Source: Reticulascus tulasneorum (taxonomy: Eukaryota > Ascomycota > Sordariomycetes > Glomerellales > Reticulascaceae). Taken from it: 64,000 bases of DNA. Under the pieces are notes generated by a model that saw only the letters and a program-made list of their open reading frames with translations, was not told where the DNA came from and ran no database searches. Made by a program: the position numbers and the translations under genes. Position 1 is the first letter of the stretch. Every line of letters begins with the position of its first letter. This document shows positions 1 to 11,361 of the stretch, piece after piece. The stretch lies in assembly GCA_001557505.1 (NCBI GenBank), contig LSAX01000005.1, positions 1,922,001 through 1,986,000 on the forward strand, given 5' to 3'.

Positions 1-3000
1 CACAATCGACCTGTGCAAAAGTTCCTGATCCAGGTCAACGGCGTCAATGGTTCGTCACACCTGGTCGCGTGCTGTTGGTATCCGCTCGAGGTCGTTGACT
101 AACTTGTGCTGCAGTTGGAGAGTCAGCGCAGCAAGAAACGGCCATCACGGTCACCGGACTGAAACCGAATCACTTTTATAACATCCGCGTCATCGCCGTC
201 GGCCCAAATAGTTTTCAGGCCGGTAGCCAGGTCATACGGTTACGGACTTTCGGGCGAGATGGGCGGCCGCAGCTCGGAAACTCCCGTGTGCCGGACAGCT
301 TCCAGGCCATTGGGGAGCAGCGACAAGGATTTCCCTACTGCCCAGATGATGGGAGTGTGAAGAGCCAAGTTCCATCTATCGAAGCTGCTCCGTCTCTCGA
401 TGGTGTCCCGGCTGTGGCTCGAGACACAGGCGCTGCCCCATCGGGCCAGCGTCGGAACACAGTCAACCGCCGTCACTCGCCTTCCATGACAAGTCTTGAT
501 CAACCGAACCTAAAGGATATCGCCAACGGGAAGCCAGAGCCATCGCTGAAGGAGCTTGCCGACACGCTAGAGAGGACACGGCGCGAGATCGACGAGACGG
601 CTGCTACCCTGGCGCAGGAGGAAGGCGCCTTCCGCCAGCTCGAGGAGCAGCTCAAGAAGGAGAAGGAGGCGAAGAAGCACATGCAGAAAGAAAAGGACGA
701 CAGCACGGCGCAGCTGAAACAGCGGGTCAAGACAACGTACGAGCAGATGCGACAGGCCAACAAGGACAAGGCGCGCAAAGAGAACATGCTCAAGGATAAG
801 CAAGACAAAAGGCGAAAGATACGAGAAAACGTCGACAAGATGACCACAGAGATTGCGACGATGCGTAAGACGCGCGATCGCTTCTCGGCCGAGAAGGAGA
901 GCATACAGAGTGATCGGAATCTCAAGACAAAACACTTGGAGGAAGAGAACATGGCGTTACAGGAGGAGTACGCGCAGCTGGAGGCCGAGTACAAGGAAAA
1001 GAAGGAGCAACTTAAGGAGCTCGAAGATGAACGGAAGATGTTGCCCGGCGGGGAGGACGAAGAGACATACAGAGAGGACGATCGCAGAATTAAGAGAGAT
1101 TTCGAGATGAGGCGGAGGGAACTGCAAAGCCAGCTCATCATGGAGAACAAGAAGTCGCAGCACCTCGACAACCACCTGAACCTCCTCTCGGCCCAGCTGT
1201 ATGCTCAGCAGCAGTCTGGCCTCGCGCTGTACAACCAGGCAAACTCGTCAGGCGTTGACTTTGACCAGAGCACTACTACCCAGATGAAGCGAAGGAGCAG
1301 GACCAGCAACTCGCTTTCCAATATCACCGTATCATCTCCTGGGGGACAGTTTTCAGTGACCGACTCGTCATACGCTCCGTCTGTGACATTTACTGGCCGG
1401 ACAGGATTTGCCCCCGGCCCGTTCATGGACATGTCGGCCGCGGAGGCTTCGGGGCTGGACCAATCCTGGACGGAGGCTGAGATTCGTGCGTTGACAGCAG
1501 GCGCTCCCCTCAGCCCGACGGCGACATCCCTGCTACCCTCTGGAATTCTGATGGACGATGACCCCCCGAGCCCGCAGAGTCCATATGGCCCCAGCGCAGA
1601 GCTCGATCCTCAGTCGCCAATCTCCTCAGGACCGTCCGTCAGCATGCTCTCCAGCCCGCACGACTCAGCAACCAACCTACCATTCTCACAGTACGCAAAC
1701 GACAACAGCGATCGCAGATCTATCCAGGATATCACCTCGTCCCCGGGTGGACCGCCCCTCCCGCCTTCCAGCCACAGGCTTACCAACCTCCTTTCGTCCT
1801 TCCAACGCAGTAGAGGTGCCAAAGGACCCGAGGAGAGTGGTCCCGCTCTTGGCAGCCTCAAGCACGGGCAGAGCCAGTCTTTCCCGAGACAGACTGATGA
1901 GACCGATCTAGCCAACAAGCGTAGAATTAGTTTCTCGTCGGGATGGTTCAATCGCAACTCCACCGGCGCAGAGCTCGGCGATCTGGCACAATATTCACGT
2001 GTATTTTCGGCTCGGCGACTCAACCCCTTTGCCAGTTCGGCCGGCGCACACTCTCCGTTTGCTGAGCGGGATCCCAGCAGTCCACGGCCGGCCTCAATAG
2101 CCTCGTCGGATCTACCACGGCCTTCGACGGACAGCGGGTCCATATGGGGCGCACCGGGCGATGCTGCAAGTCTGGGAAAGAGCCGCTTGTGGTCGCCCGA
2201 CGGGCTCTGGGCATCGCGAAACCCATCGCGAAGACCTTCTATTCATGGGTCCCCGTCCGCGCTAAAGACGACTCTTGCATCGGCCGATGATGAGATATTA
2301 GATGAAGAAGCTCTACTTGACCCTCAAGTGTCGCCAAGCCAAGTCGGAGTTATTGGAAGTCGCCCACCTATGTCGAAAACGCTAAGCCAGCGCCTGAATC
2401 CCGCGGCGCCGACCTTCATGACCGGATTGTTCCGACCCAAGACAGACAAGGAGAAGGGCAAGGACAAGGATAAATTCAGGGACAAGACCAAGGCCAGGGA
2501 AGCTACCACACCGAATCTTGACACGCCGCAAAGCTTTGACGATTCTCCATCAGACTCGAGGCAGTCCCGCGATACCTTCTCCGTCCACACGCAAACCTCA
2601 ATCTCCGAATCACGCGAATCCCTAACTCTGGATCGGACCTTTTCCAATACGCCATCCGAGCCAAACGCAGCGTCTACCGCCAACCTCAAAGAACAGGAGA
2701 ACGTCGTTCGGAAGCTGTTTAGGAAAGGCAGCTCTAGCAAATTCAGCTTGTCATCCCGGTTGGGTAAGGACTCGGGCAAGTTTAAGAAAGGCCCGGGGAG
2801 CACGACCAACTCGGACAAGAACATGTCGGCCGAAAGGTCCAGCATCGGCGACGTGGAGGATATTGGAGACGATAGTGGCCATCTCGGTCGAAGCTACGAC
2901 AGCGTCACCAGCAGCCCCTCGCTCGGCCCATCCAAGTCCAAGGATAACAAGGAAGGCCGAATCAGTGGCTGGAGTCGGTTTTCCATGAAGAAGAAGGGCA

Positions 3001-3080
3001 AGGAGAACAAAGACAGCCTAGATTTGGAGAGGGAGAAGACTGTGGAAACGGACCTTGCCGAGGACAAGAAGGAGGTTTGA
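1..3080 (+). CDS. FN3 and coiled-coil protein, 3' part only
   Basis: The gene enters from the left edge. I read an exon at 1-49, a 65-nt intron at 50-114 (GTTCGT..GCAG, branch point TGACTAAC) and a last exon at 115-3080 ending in TGA, giving 1,004 visible residues. The first about 64 residues look like the end of a fibronectin type III domain (a strand, then TGLKPNHFYNIRVIAVG, then a closing strand). A long charged coiled coil rich in E/K/Q/R follows at about 150-375. The rest is Ser/Pro-rich and disordered, with a KEKGKDKDK-type basic stretch and a Lys-rich tail. FN3 plus coiled coil suggests a scaffold or cytoskeleton/trafficking protein, but I do not recognise a named orthologue. The FN3 reading is fairly sure; the function is unknown. 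The start codon lies outside the window. Confidence 0.85.
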
Positions 3081-3487
3081 TTTGCTGGGCGGGGGTTGGA
3101 GGAGTCTAATTGGCTAGTCATGATAGCTTTTTGCCGCAGCGATGAGTATATACCATATGCCGCATCATAGAAACAAGCACACCTCAAGTGTGAACCAAGC
3201 CTTGAATGAGATGATTAAGATTCAATTATCATATTGATGCCGTTGGTTTATGCGCTACCAAATATCTGTAAACGAGTTGACTTTATGGTGTATAAATCGA
3301 ACACGGCAGGCGGTGAGGACCAAGCGGAGGCAGAAAGTGAGATCTGGAGCTCCGAAGCTCTCCCGAAGGCCATTTTATCCACATCATACCATCGACACCC
3401 ACCGAACAAGAATACGACGACTTCCGCACTTCTAAACCGGGCACCGCGGAGCCTTTCATTGTCAGATCCAGAACGGCTTAGCAATTG
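3081..3487. other. Intergenic, FN3 gene to CMC1
   Basis: This holds the 3' flank of the FN3 gene and the promoter of CMC1. A TATAAA at 3291-3296 is the only clear element. No further coding signal is seen. Confidence 0.6.
3291..3296 (+). promoter_or_regulatory. Candidate TATA box of CMC1
   Basis: A perfect TATAAA lies about 190 bp upstream of the CMC1 start codon, a distance compatible with a fungal core promoter and short 5' UTR. No transcript evidence is available. Confidence 0.3.
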
Positions 3488-4092
3488 ATGGCCGCAATGG
3501 CGGCACAAAATCCCCAAGGCGGCGCAGAAGGCCTGCCCATGCCGTCTCGAAACCCGCTCCCTCTCTCGGCCTCGCAAGAGGCACAAGTGCGAGACGTCTA
3601 CTATGCCCGCGTCCGCGGATACTGCGCACCGGAAATCAAAGGTAAGCCATGCACTACTTCTCCCACAGTTACCCGCGGCACCCAATTGCCCAGTGCCCGT
3701 GTCCCTTGCAGCCCAGAACGCTAACCGATCTGACCCGAGTAGCGTTCGCCGACTGTGCCCTCAACCGCACCTTCACCATCGCCTTCGCCTGCCGCGCGAC
3801 CAACCGCGCGATGAACAGCTGCATGAAAGCGCACGCGACGGAGGCCGAGCACGACGCGGCGCGGGAGGAGTGGTTCGCGCAGCGGCTGCAGCGGCAGAAG
3901 GAGCGGGAGCGCAAGGCGCGGAAGAAGGGCGAGCAGGAGGATTTCCTGCGCGAGTGGTGGGGGCTGCCGGAGCGGGATGACGAGAGCCGGCGGCGGGAGG
4001 ACGAGAAGCTAGGACGGGCGGAGCGGGTCGGAGGGTTTGCTGCCCGGGACAGGCGGAGGGTCGAGGAGGGAGGGGAGGAGAAGAAGCGGTGA
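3488..4092 (+). CDS. CMC1: Twin CX9C COX assembly protein, Cmc1 family
   Basis: Exons 3488-3641 and 3743-4092, intron 3642-3742 (GTAAGC..GTAG, branch GCTAAC), 167 residues. Cys46, Cys56, Cys68 and Cys78 form two exact C-x9-C motifs (CHCH fold), the hallmark of the Cmc1 family of intermembrane-space proteins that are oxidised by Mia40 and act in cytochrome c oxidase copper delivery and assembly. The intron falls inside the first motif, and only the spliced frame restores both motifs, which supports the model. After the CHCH there is a long highly charged helix rich in R/E/K, making the protein longer than yeast Cmc1 (about 110 residues). The family is secure; the choice between Cmc1 and Cmc2 as orthologue is less certain. 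The gene converges on LYS1. Confidence 0.88.
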
Positions 4093-4466
4093 TGTGTGGC
4101 CGGGGCAAAGGGTGGCCGGATGGAGGGGATGTGTGGTCTAGCGAGGAGGTTGCATATACTGGCGTTGAGGGTGTGATTTGGTTTTGTGATTACGGACACC
4201 CTCCTCTGTGTGCTTATGTCAAATCGGGAGGCCTAGGTGGTCTACATGTACAACTACTAGTCGAAGAATTGACCCAGAGGGGGAAATCGAACTCGGCGTC
4301 CCGCACAGCTTTTCCCGGTGAATGTATCATACCTAAACAAGGTATATTGAGAGACTGCTCGCGCTAAGAATGATGCTCTATCTTCCTAGTATGGACTCTT
4401 TGTTTTTCCAAGATCCTTTTCGTTTCCCCCAACGCCAGATCTACGAAGTTCGAGTCGCCGGACCGC
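4093..4466. other. Convergent 3' flanks of CMC1 and LYS1
   Basis: 374 bp between two converging stop codons. It should hold both 3' UTRs. A TTCGA-containing stretch near 4280-4300 was tested as a tRNA T-arm and does not fold. I see nothing else. Confidence 0.5.
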
Positions 4467-5810
<1,344 letters not shown>

Positions 5811-5983
5811 GGTCGAGAATGCGGTAGTTCCGAAGGGTGGGAAGCTGTGTAAGTGTTTGGTATTCGTGGCAAAGCTAATTGACCTGAATTGCGAGAAGTT
5901 GCGGATGTTGAAGGTGGGAAGTGGGATGGAGCGAGCTCTGGCAAAAACGTGGGGCAATTGCGTAAATTTACACCGCCCATCGG

Positions 5984-5992
5984 AGGAGTCAT
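5984..5992 (-). promoter_or_regulatory. Possible CPC-1/Gcn4 element upstream of LYS1
   Basis: On the minus strand this reads ATGACTCCT, one mismatch from ATGASTCAT, about 175 bp upstream of the LYS1 ATG. General amino acid control of lysine genes is established in fungi; this particular site is inferred. Confidence 0.25.
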
Positions 5993-6524
5993 TCTCGAGC
6001 CAAACTTTTTTTTCGCTCGTCACTCGCCCCAACCAGGCTTTTACCCGCCTGGTGGCAGGGCGAATATGCAGGTACCGATCAGCGAACATCCCCGATACAA
6101 CTCACATGATCGTATCGTGGCATTGTACAGATTAACATCCTGTTTTCCCACTGGATGCGAAGAGGACACTGATCGGGTCGAGGGAAATCCCATCTCTAGA
6201 GATTAGAGATCTACTAGCTGGGGTATCCTGAGGTTGTCAATTTCATAGGGTTCTCGTAGAGTCGGCGGTGGATCTCAAAGCAGGTACCTCCGATTTTGCT
6301 GAACGGTCATTTAGATTGGCCCTGGAACAATGCTATCGCTGTTTCCATTACCGAGTATTGCTATGTAAAAAAGCCTGCCTTGGGTATTTTCTGTTTGCCA
6401 ATCTTCGCCCAAAAGCCGGTTGACACCAGTCAAGGCGCGTCTTGGGATGTGGCCCTGTGCAACACTGGTGTTCCCTTGACTTGGCACTTCATTCCACTGG
6501 GTTCTTCTGTGCAATGCAACATAA

Positions 6525-6719
6525 CCCCAGCTTGGAGGTGACGCAGAACTGACAGCTCGCAAATAATCCCCCTCAAGCATGTTTTTATGATATTATGTCA
6601 TTGCTTTAAGAACCAGGCATGATGGCAGGATGTACTCTCCAGCTTCTCCCTTTGCGGCGGAACGCTTCTCGATCTGGAATTCCTCGTAAAGGATGGTTGT
6701 CGAATAGCGGCATTCAGTT
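6525..6719 (+). pseudogene. Inverted, broken fragment of LYS1 (intron 1/exon 2)
   Basis: The plus strand here aligns without gaps to the minus strand of LYS1 at 5545-5351 (coordinates sum to 12,070 throughout). My hand alignment gives about four identical bases in five over about 195 bp. It covers the end of LYS1 intron 1 and the first about 50 codons of exon 2. The splice acceptor AACAG is changed to AATAA. The translated frame keeps FKNQ, WQDVLS, GGTLLDLEFLVKDG and RIAAF but has a TGA where LYS1 has a Gly codon (about 6618). Both transitions and transversions separate the copies, so this does not look like repeat-induced point mutation. No other part of LYS1 is found nearby. It is best seen as a relict inverted duplication. 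Confidence 0.85.
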
Positions 6720-6745
6720 TGGGCCACCTTGTTATCGTACGACCA

Positions 6746-7897
6746 TCATGGCTTTGCAGATGCACTCAGGAAATCCACGACACCGCCAGCTACTCCCCAA
6801 GACATCTCAAATCCTCTGCCTCCAAGGCCGTACGCATGAATGATGGACTTGTCCGGGCCCACATCCTCCTTCTCAAGCCGCATGCCTCCTTTGCGCGTCG
6901 GCCGTCTTCCCACTATGTCCTTGAGCACGTGGAAGCCCCCGCTCTGATTCAAAATCTGAGGGTAAGTGGCCGCAAAGCTCTGAAGCAAGCGGGACCGAAC
7001 CTCCGGCGACGGCTCCGCATCCCAGTTGTCCGGTTCTTTCGTGCCGCCGATGACCGTGCCCCCGTCAAAGTTTCTCGGCACACAGAATGTCCACGAGCCG
7101 TCGGCGTTTTGCCGGGTAACCGTGGCGGGACATTGGTTGGCTACGATGCAGGTTTGCCCTAGTGACCATTAGCCATGTCCCGTCGCAGGATCAGATCCTG
7201 TCCGGCCAACCTCTAGTGATGAACGACGCGTGATCTCCGAAACCATAGCCGGAGCAGTTGACAATCACGTTCCCGGGATGCAGGTCTTTCATGTGGAAGG
7301 TCTCAAGTGGATCGCGGAGTTCTCTCGTCACAACCCTTCCCCCGTTGATGCAGAATCTACGCAGCAGGAACGAACAGTAGACCATTGGATTGAGACACCA
7401 AGTTCGATACTCACAGCCCCAGACGATCTTCTCATCCGGGAATTCATCAGAGCTAAGAATTCGGAATTCCTCGAACCCCAAGGCTTCGGCCTTTTCCTTC
7501 GTGAGACTCTTGTACAAGGGAGGGGGGTCTTCGAGGTATTCGATCCCTTTCATGAATGTGATACCAGCTTCCGGGTTGTACTTGGCGGTTGCCTCCATAT
7601 GGCGGAATGTCTTCAGCGCCATGTCGTGGTCGCGCTCCTCCAGTTCGTTGGTCGGTGGGCAAAAGCGGTTGTGAGCCCCTCCCCATTGCGAGGTGTAATC
7701 GATTTGCGATCGCGCATCCACCGTCTCGAATGGGCTCGGAAACTCCCTAGCCACAATTGTGACCTGGAAGCCTTCTTGCTGGAGTCGGATGGCGGCACTC
7801 AGGCCGATGACTCCAGCCCTACATGGCTTTTTAGCAAGAGACGGTTGATTTTCGAAAAAGAAAAAGTTCATTACCCAATGACCACGATATTCGTCAT
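6746..7897 (-). CDS. D-amino-acid oxidase (FAD-dependent)
   Basis: Oxidises D-amino acids to 2-oxo acids, ammonia and H2O2. Minus-strand exons: 7897-7875 (23 nt), 7818-7211 and 7158-6746; introns of 56 and 52 nt; 347 residues, typical of the family. The tiny first exon encodes MTNIVVIG, which joins AGVIGLSAA to complete the GxGxxG FAD-binding motif, so the splice is compelled by the domain. Active-site landmarks are the Tyr in VWGCEYRTWC and the Arg in CVPRNFDGGTVIGG. The C-terminal DAO signature reads IIHAYGLGGRGFEMSWGVAG. The protein ends SAKP. Most family members end in a PTS1 such as SKL or AKL, so a canonical peroxisomal signal is missing by one codon (CCA where CTA would give AKL). The donor of the second intron (GTTGGC) is weak, but its frame is confirmed by TRGQTCIVANQCP. 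Confidence 0.93.
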
Positions 7898-9243
7898 GTT
7901 TAGTTCTCGGTCTTTGTGTTGTCTTGGACAAATCACGGAATTATTCAAGTATCAATACCTAGTCCTATATAGTATCGGTAAATCATTCCTTCACACAGTA
8001 TGACTCAAAGTGTAGTAGACCTGTCGCCGTCATGAGACTCAAGATGGTCCGATGATCGGACCAGGCTCCGGGGGATGAACACGGTCTTGGCAGTTCGGCC
8101 GAAGTATCATGGAGCCTTGGTCGAAAGTCCGGCCAGGTCCCGAGCACTGTGGGTAGATGACGGAGTCACCGGCGAAAGAGAAAGCTGCAGAGAGCATGTG
8201 ACTTTGTCGCTGGCTCCGAGTCGCGCGCCAATTCCGGCGGTTTGAGGCTGGTACATACGAGGCGGTCTGACATGAGACGCCTGCTCGCATCAGCATCGGC
8301 ATCAGCATCAGCTAGGTACAGATTACAGTATCTACATATTCCTAATCCACATGCAGATGATGGATGGTGCTTGACAATCGGCATCCTTCTGGACCGATAT
8401 CACTGCAGCCACCACACACGCACGCAAGCACACAGAGAGAAGCCAGCCAGGCCGTCCGTCCCCCGTCACAAAAAAATTGGCCCAAACGGTACGCGATTTG
8501 TCGATCTTGATAGCCCACCACAGCATCCCGCCCTGCGCAGCCAACCGCTCTCGTCCCGAGCTGCATCTCTCATCAGGCAAAGTGTTACTCGACCCCCAGC
8601 CAAGGCCGAACAAAGTGAGGGAATGGTCCTAATTTGCCCCGGGAGCCAATGGGCGCCAGACCAGGAGTCAATGGCACCGACCAACCCCGCGCGCGTCTGT
8701 CCTTCCGCTCTTTGTCTGGGCGGCTACGATGCAGTGTGATGGCGGCCGTGATTGGACCGCCGCGGGCTAGCGACGCACCTCCCAATCTATTTTGGTGCTG
8801 CACGTTCGACACCACCTTTTCGCCGGCCCCCTCCAAGCTGCTTGTCTCACCACTCATCGAGGTCCATGAGCAGGCCAGCGCTTACATGGTCCGCCATGGG
8901 ATGTACACCAAATGCCTGGCCAGAAGCGGGCAATGGCGCTCCATGCCGGCAGCTAAGGTATATACTCTCTTATTGTTATTCATCCTCGTTTTTACTTTTC
9001 CCTCCTCCCGCCATCTGGTCTCGCGGATCTCTTGTTTTGTGTGTTACCATAATTCTGTGAGCTTTTTTACCAGACCACCGGGAAGAATGCGTCGGTAACA
9101 GGATATACTGCCCTCCCCCTTCCTCCTTTAGCCACCCCGTTGCGATTTTCCCTCTGTGAAGACGTGAAGAAAAAAAGGGTTGCAAAAAGGAAAAGAAAAG
9201 AGACATTAGGGACTCTGTCTGTGACAGACCGCATCGCGAAGAC
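7898..9243. other. Divergent promoter region
   Basis: 1.35 kb between the oxidase (-) and the 607-residue gene (+). It holds a GCATCA hexamer repeat (8287-8310), a TATATA at 8959-8964, and a purine-rich stretch just before the start at 9244. Open frames here (165 and 154 codons) show no family resemblance and are treated as chance. Confidence 0.45.
8287..8310. repeat. Tandem GCATCA hexamers, four copies
   Basis: Four tandem hexamers GCATCA, GCATCG, GCATCA, GCATCA. This is a short microsatellite in the oxidase promoter region with no assigned role. Confidence 0.8.
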
Positions 9244-11067
9244 ATGTCGGCTCCGCCACCCTCTGGAGGGTTCTCGCTCTTCCCCAATACCAACACAACC
9301 AAGCCCCCCCAAGTGAGGATGCAGACACCTCGTGGCCGACGGTCTGAATCGCGGGAGCGAAACAGGGCTCCTACGCCCGTGGGAGCGTCTGCTTCGGATG
9401 CCACACACGCAGTCGACTCACCACCGCGAAATGGGAGACAAACACCACAAAATAGAATGCAGTCGCCAGTCGAACATCAGCAGTCACCGCAGGATACTCA
9501 CCAATCCCCCCTAGATGGGCGACAGTCGTCGCTGGGCAGGCGAGAAGACCACGCCGTACAGCCTCCCCGGGCCGCGGCCGACATCCCGCCTCGAAGCGAG
9601 ACGGCCTTCTCGGAGGCCCAGACGTTGGTACGAAGCAGCAGCAACAGATCACGAAGCTCTATAGCAAAGCTTCCGATCTACGATGAGGCCGAGGCGTCGT
9701 CATCTCAAGGGCAGCCGGCTCTGCGCTCCATATTCCCCCAATACAACCCCGAAATCCCATTGACCCACCAGGATTACTTCCCAACTCAGACGAGCCCTAC
9801 ACACATTCCCCGCGCCGTAATCAGCAGGACGACATACCACCCCGACAACGACACAGGCCGCAGCACGCAGGTGAGGAGTCCGGTACGGGACCCTACGAGC
9901 GCCACCTCAGTGCAGCCGCAGCGATGGCCGAAGAAATCGCAAGACCCTCCCATCATCCCCACCACATCCTCCACGGAGCAGCTAAAGAGCTTGTGGAAGG
10001 TCGCCAACGGGTGGAAGGCGTCGGCATCCGAAGGCAGAGTCTACTGCATGAAGCTGACCCAGGAGAGGGATGCCCCCGTGTATACCTTGTCCTCCACGAA
10101 CCAACCCTTCTACAACATGCGGCTGGACCCCACCTCCGCCTCTGCATATGTCTCCCTCACAAGACACGACCCAAGCAAGCCGTACAAGGCACCCGGCAGC
10201 AGCAACGCGAGCTCATCGGCGACAAGCATCCTCGGGGGTGTAGTCGGCAGCAGTAGCAATGGCAAGGCGGCGGAGAGCAAGCACTGGCAGGAAGTCTTGA
10301 CCACCACGCTCGAAGAAGAGTCTCGCCGGCACCCGCCGAACGATGGACTGGTCGCTCTCCTGTACCCTGCGGCCGCCAGCAAAATGGCGCTCGATAAGCC
10401 AGACGACATGAACGCAGTCATGATGGCAGAACTCGAGTGCGCCCGCCTGGTCTGGGACGAGGACTCGTCCAACCACTTCCTCGTGCACCCCGCCCTCGCG
10501 ACGCCTTTCTGCATCACCATCGAGCGCTCCCCAGCCTGGAGCCGCGTGGAGTACACGCTCGAGCATCACGAATCGCCGCAACACCTGGCCAAGCTGACGC
10601 GCGACGGCACCGGCTGCGGCTGGCTAGAAGTCGACACCAACATCGCCTCCAAGATCGAGAGCTTCTTCATCCTCGACGTCGCCGTCACGGCCCTGCTGCT
10701 GGTCGCGGCGTCGGACGAGAAGATCGCCCACGTCGAGACCTTCGAGCCGCCACCAGCGCAACTGCTTTCTCCCAAGCAGGAGCGGAGGCTGAGCAAGATG
10801 AGCAAGAAGGACGACAAGAAGCGCACCAAGCGGGGCAAGATGGAGGAGTTTGAGATCGATCTGGAAAGCCAGAATGAGAGCTTCGAGAAGCTGAAGAGCC
10901 CCAAGGGCAAGAAGAAGAATGACGAGGACAAGCTCCCCGGCGTCTTGCGGGTGGCATTCAAGATAATAGGAGGGCTCTTCAAATGTTTCGTCTGGACGCT
11001 GACCATTGCATTCAAAGCGGTCGCCGCCATCGTGAAAGGGCTGGCTCGTTGCGTCGGGGTGAAGTAG
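9244..11067 (+). CDS. Fungal-specific protein, Ser/Pro-rich with hydrophobic tail
   Basis: Single exon, 607 residues. The N-terminal 250 residues are disordered and rich in S/P/R/Q, starting with GGFSLFPNTN and holding a short run of imperfect QSP-containing repeats (residues about 75-100). A compact region at about 250-510 looks folded (LKSLWKVANGWKAS, YNMRLDPTSASAYVSL, FCITIERSPAWSRVEYTLEHHE, KIESFFILDVAVTALLLVA). A Lys/Glu-rich basic stretch follows, and the last about 45 residues are hydrophobic and amphipathic (GVLRVAFKIIGGLFKC onward), possibly membrane-associating. As I recall, fungal homologues are often named acetylserotonin methyltransferase-like; I see no methyltransferase SAM motif, so that name is not supported here. 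The function is unknown. Confidence 0.85.
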   Translation: MSAPPPSGGFSLFPNTNTTKPPQVRMQTPRGRRSESRERNRAPTPVGASASDATHAVDSPPRNGRQTPQNRMQSPVEHQQSPQDTHQSPLDGRQSSLGRREDHAVQPPRAAADIPPRSETAFSEAQTLVRSSSNRSRSSIAKLPIYDEAEASSSQGQPALRSIFPQYNPEIPLTHQDYFPTQTSPTHIPRAVISRTTYHPDNDTGRSTQVRSPVRDPTSATSVQPQRWPKKSQDPPIIPTTSSTEQLKSLWKVANGWKASASEGRVYCMKLTQERDAPVYTLSSTNQPFYNMRLDPTSASAYVSLTRHDPSKPYKAPGSSNASSSATSILGGVVGSSSNGKAAESKHWQEVLTTTLEEESRRHPPNDGLVALLYPAAASKMALDKPDDMNAVMMAELECARLVWDEDSSNHFLVHPALATPFCITIERSPAWSRVEYTLEHHESPQHLAKLTRDGTGCGWLEVDTNIASKIESFFILDVAVTALLLVAASDEKIAHVETFEPPPAQLLSPKQERRLSKMSKKDDKKRTKRGKMEEFEIDLESQNESFEKLKSPKGKKKNDEDKLPGVLRVAFKIIGGLFKCFVWTLTIAFKAVAAIVKGLARCVGVK

Positions 11068-11361
11068 AGTTTTTAATGCAGATGCGGGAACGAGATACCA
11101 CGTCCGTCTTTTTGAGAGGGGGACGAATGCAATGGAGTGGGCAGCGCATTAATTTTGGAGGATTCGTTTTTTTTTCTCTTCCTTATTGCGAGGGAGTTGA
11201 GGAAATCTTTTTTACTTGTATATCTAGATTCTATACTCCCCCCGGCGTTGGGTATCGCATAAGCTCCGGGCGTAGCTTTCATAACGCCCGTATGAAATGG
11301 GATAGGCATGGAGACGAGTTATTTTTGTTGTTTGTTTGTTTGAGACAAAGAAACGCAGGCC

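Larger units (their letters stand above)
5811..6745. other. Intergenic, LYS1 promoter to oxidase 3' end
   Basis: 935 bp holding the LYS1 promoter, the inverted LYS1 fragment (6525-6719) and the 3' flank of the D-amino-acid oxidase gene. The LYS1 frame remains open upstream to a methionine codon at 6089, but that extension is not conserved-looking. Nothing else is coding. Confidence 0.5.

Noticed and set aside
500..1171. 223-codon Ser/Leu/Cys-rich minus-strand frame
   Set aside because: It is the complement of a Glu/Lys coiled-coil coding region.
4270..4380. Possible tRNA on the minus strand (GAGTTCGATT B-box-like)
   Set aside because: The flanking bases do not pair into a T-stem, and no acceptor or anticodon stem could be built.
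6525..6719. Repeat-induced point mutation as the cause of the LYS1 fragment's decay
   Set aside because: Many differences are transversions and LYS1 itself is intact; the copy is also shorter than typical RIP targets.
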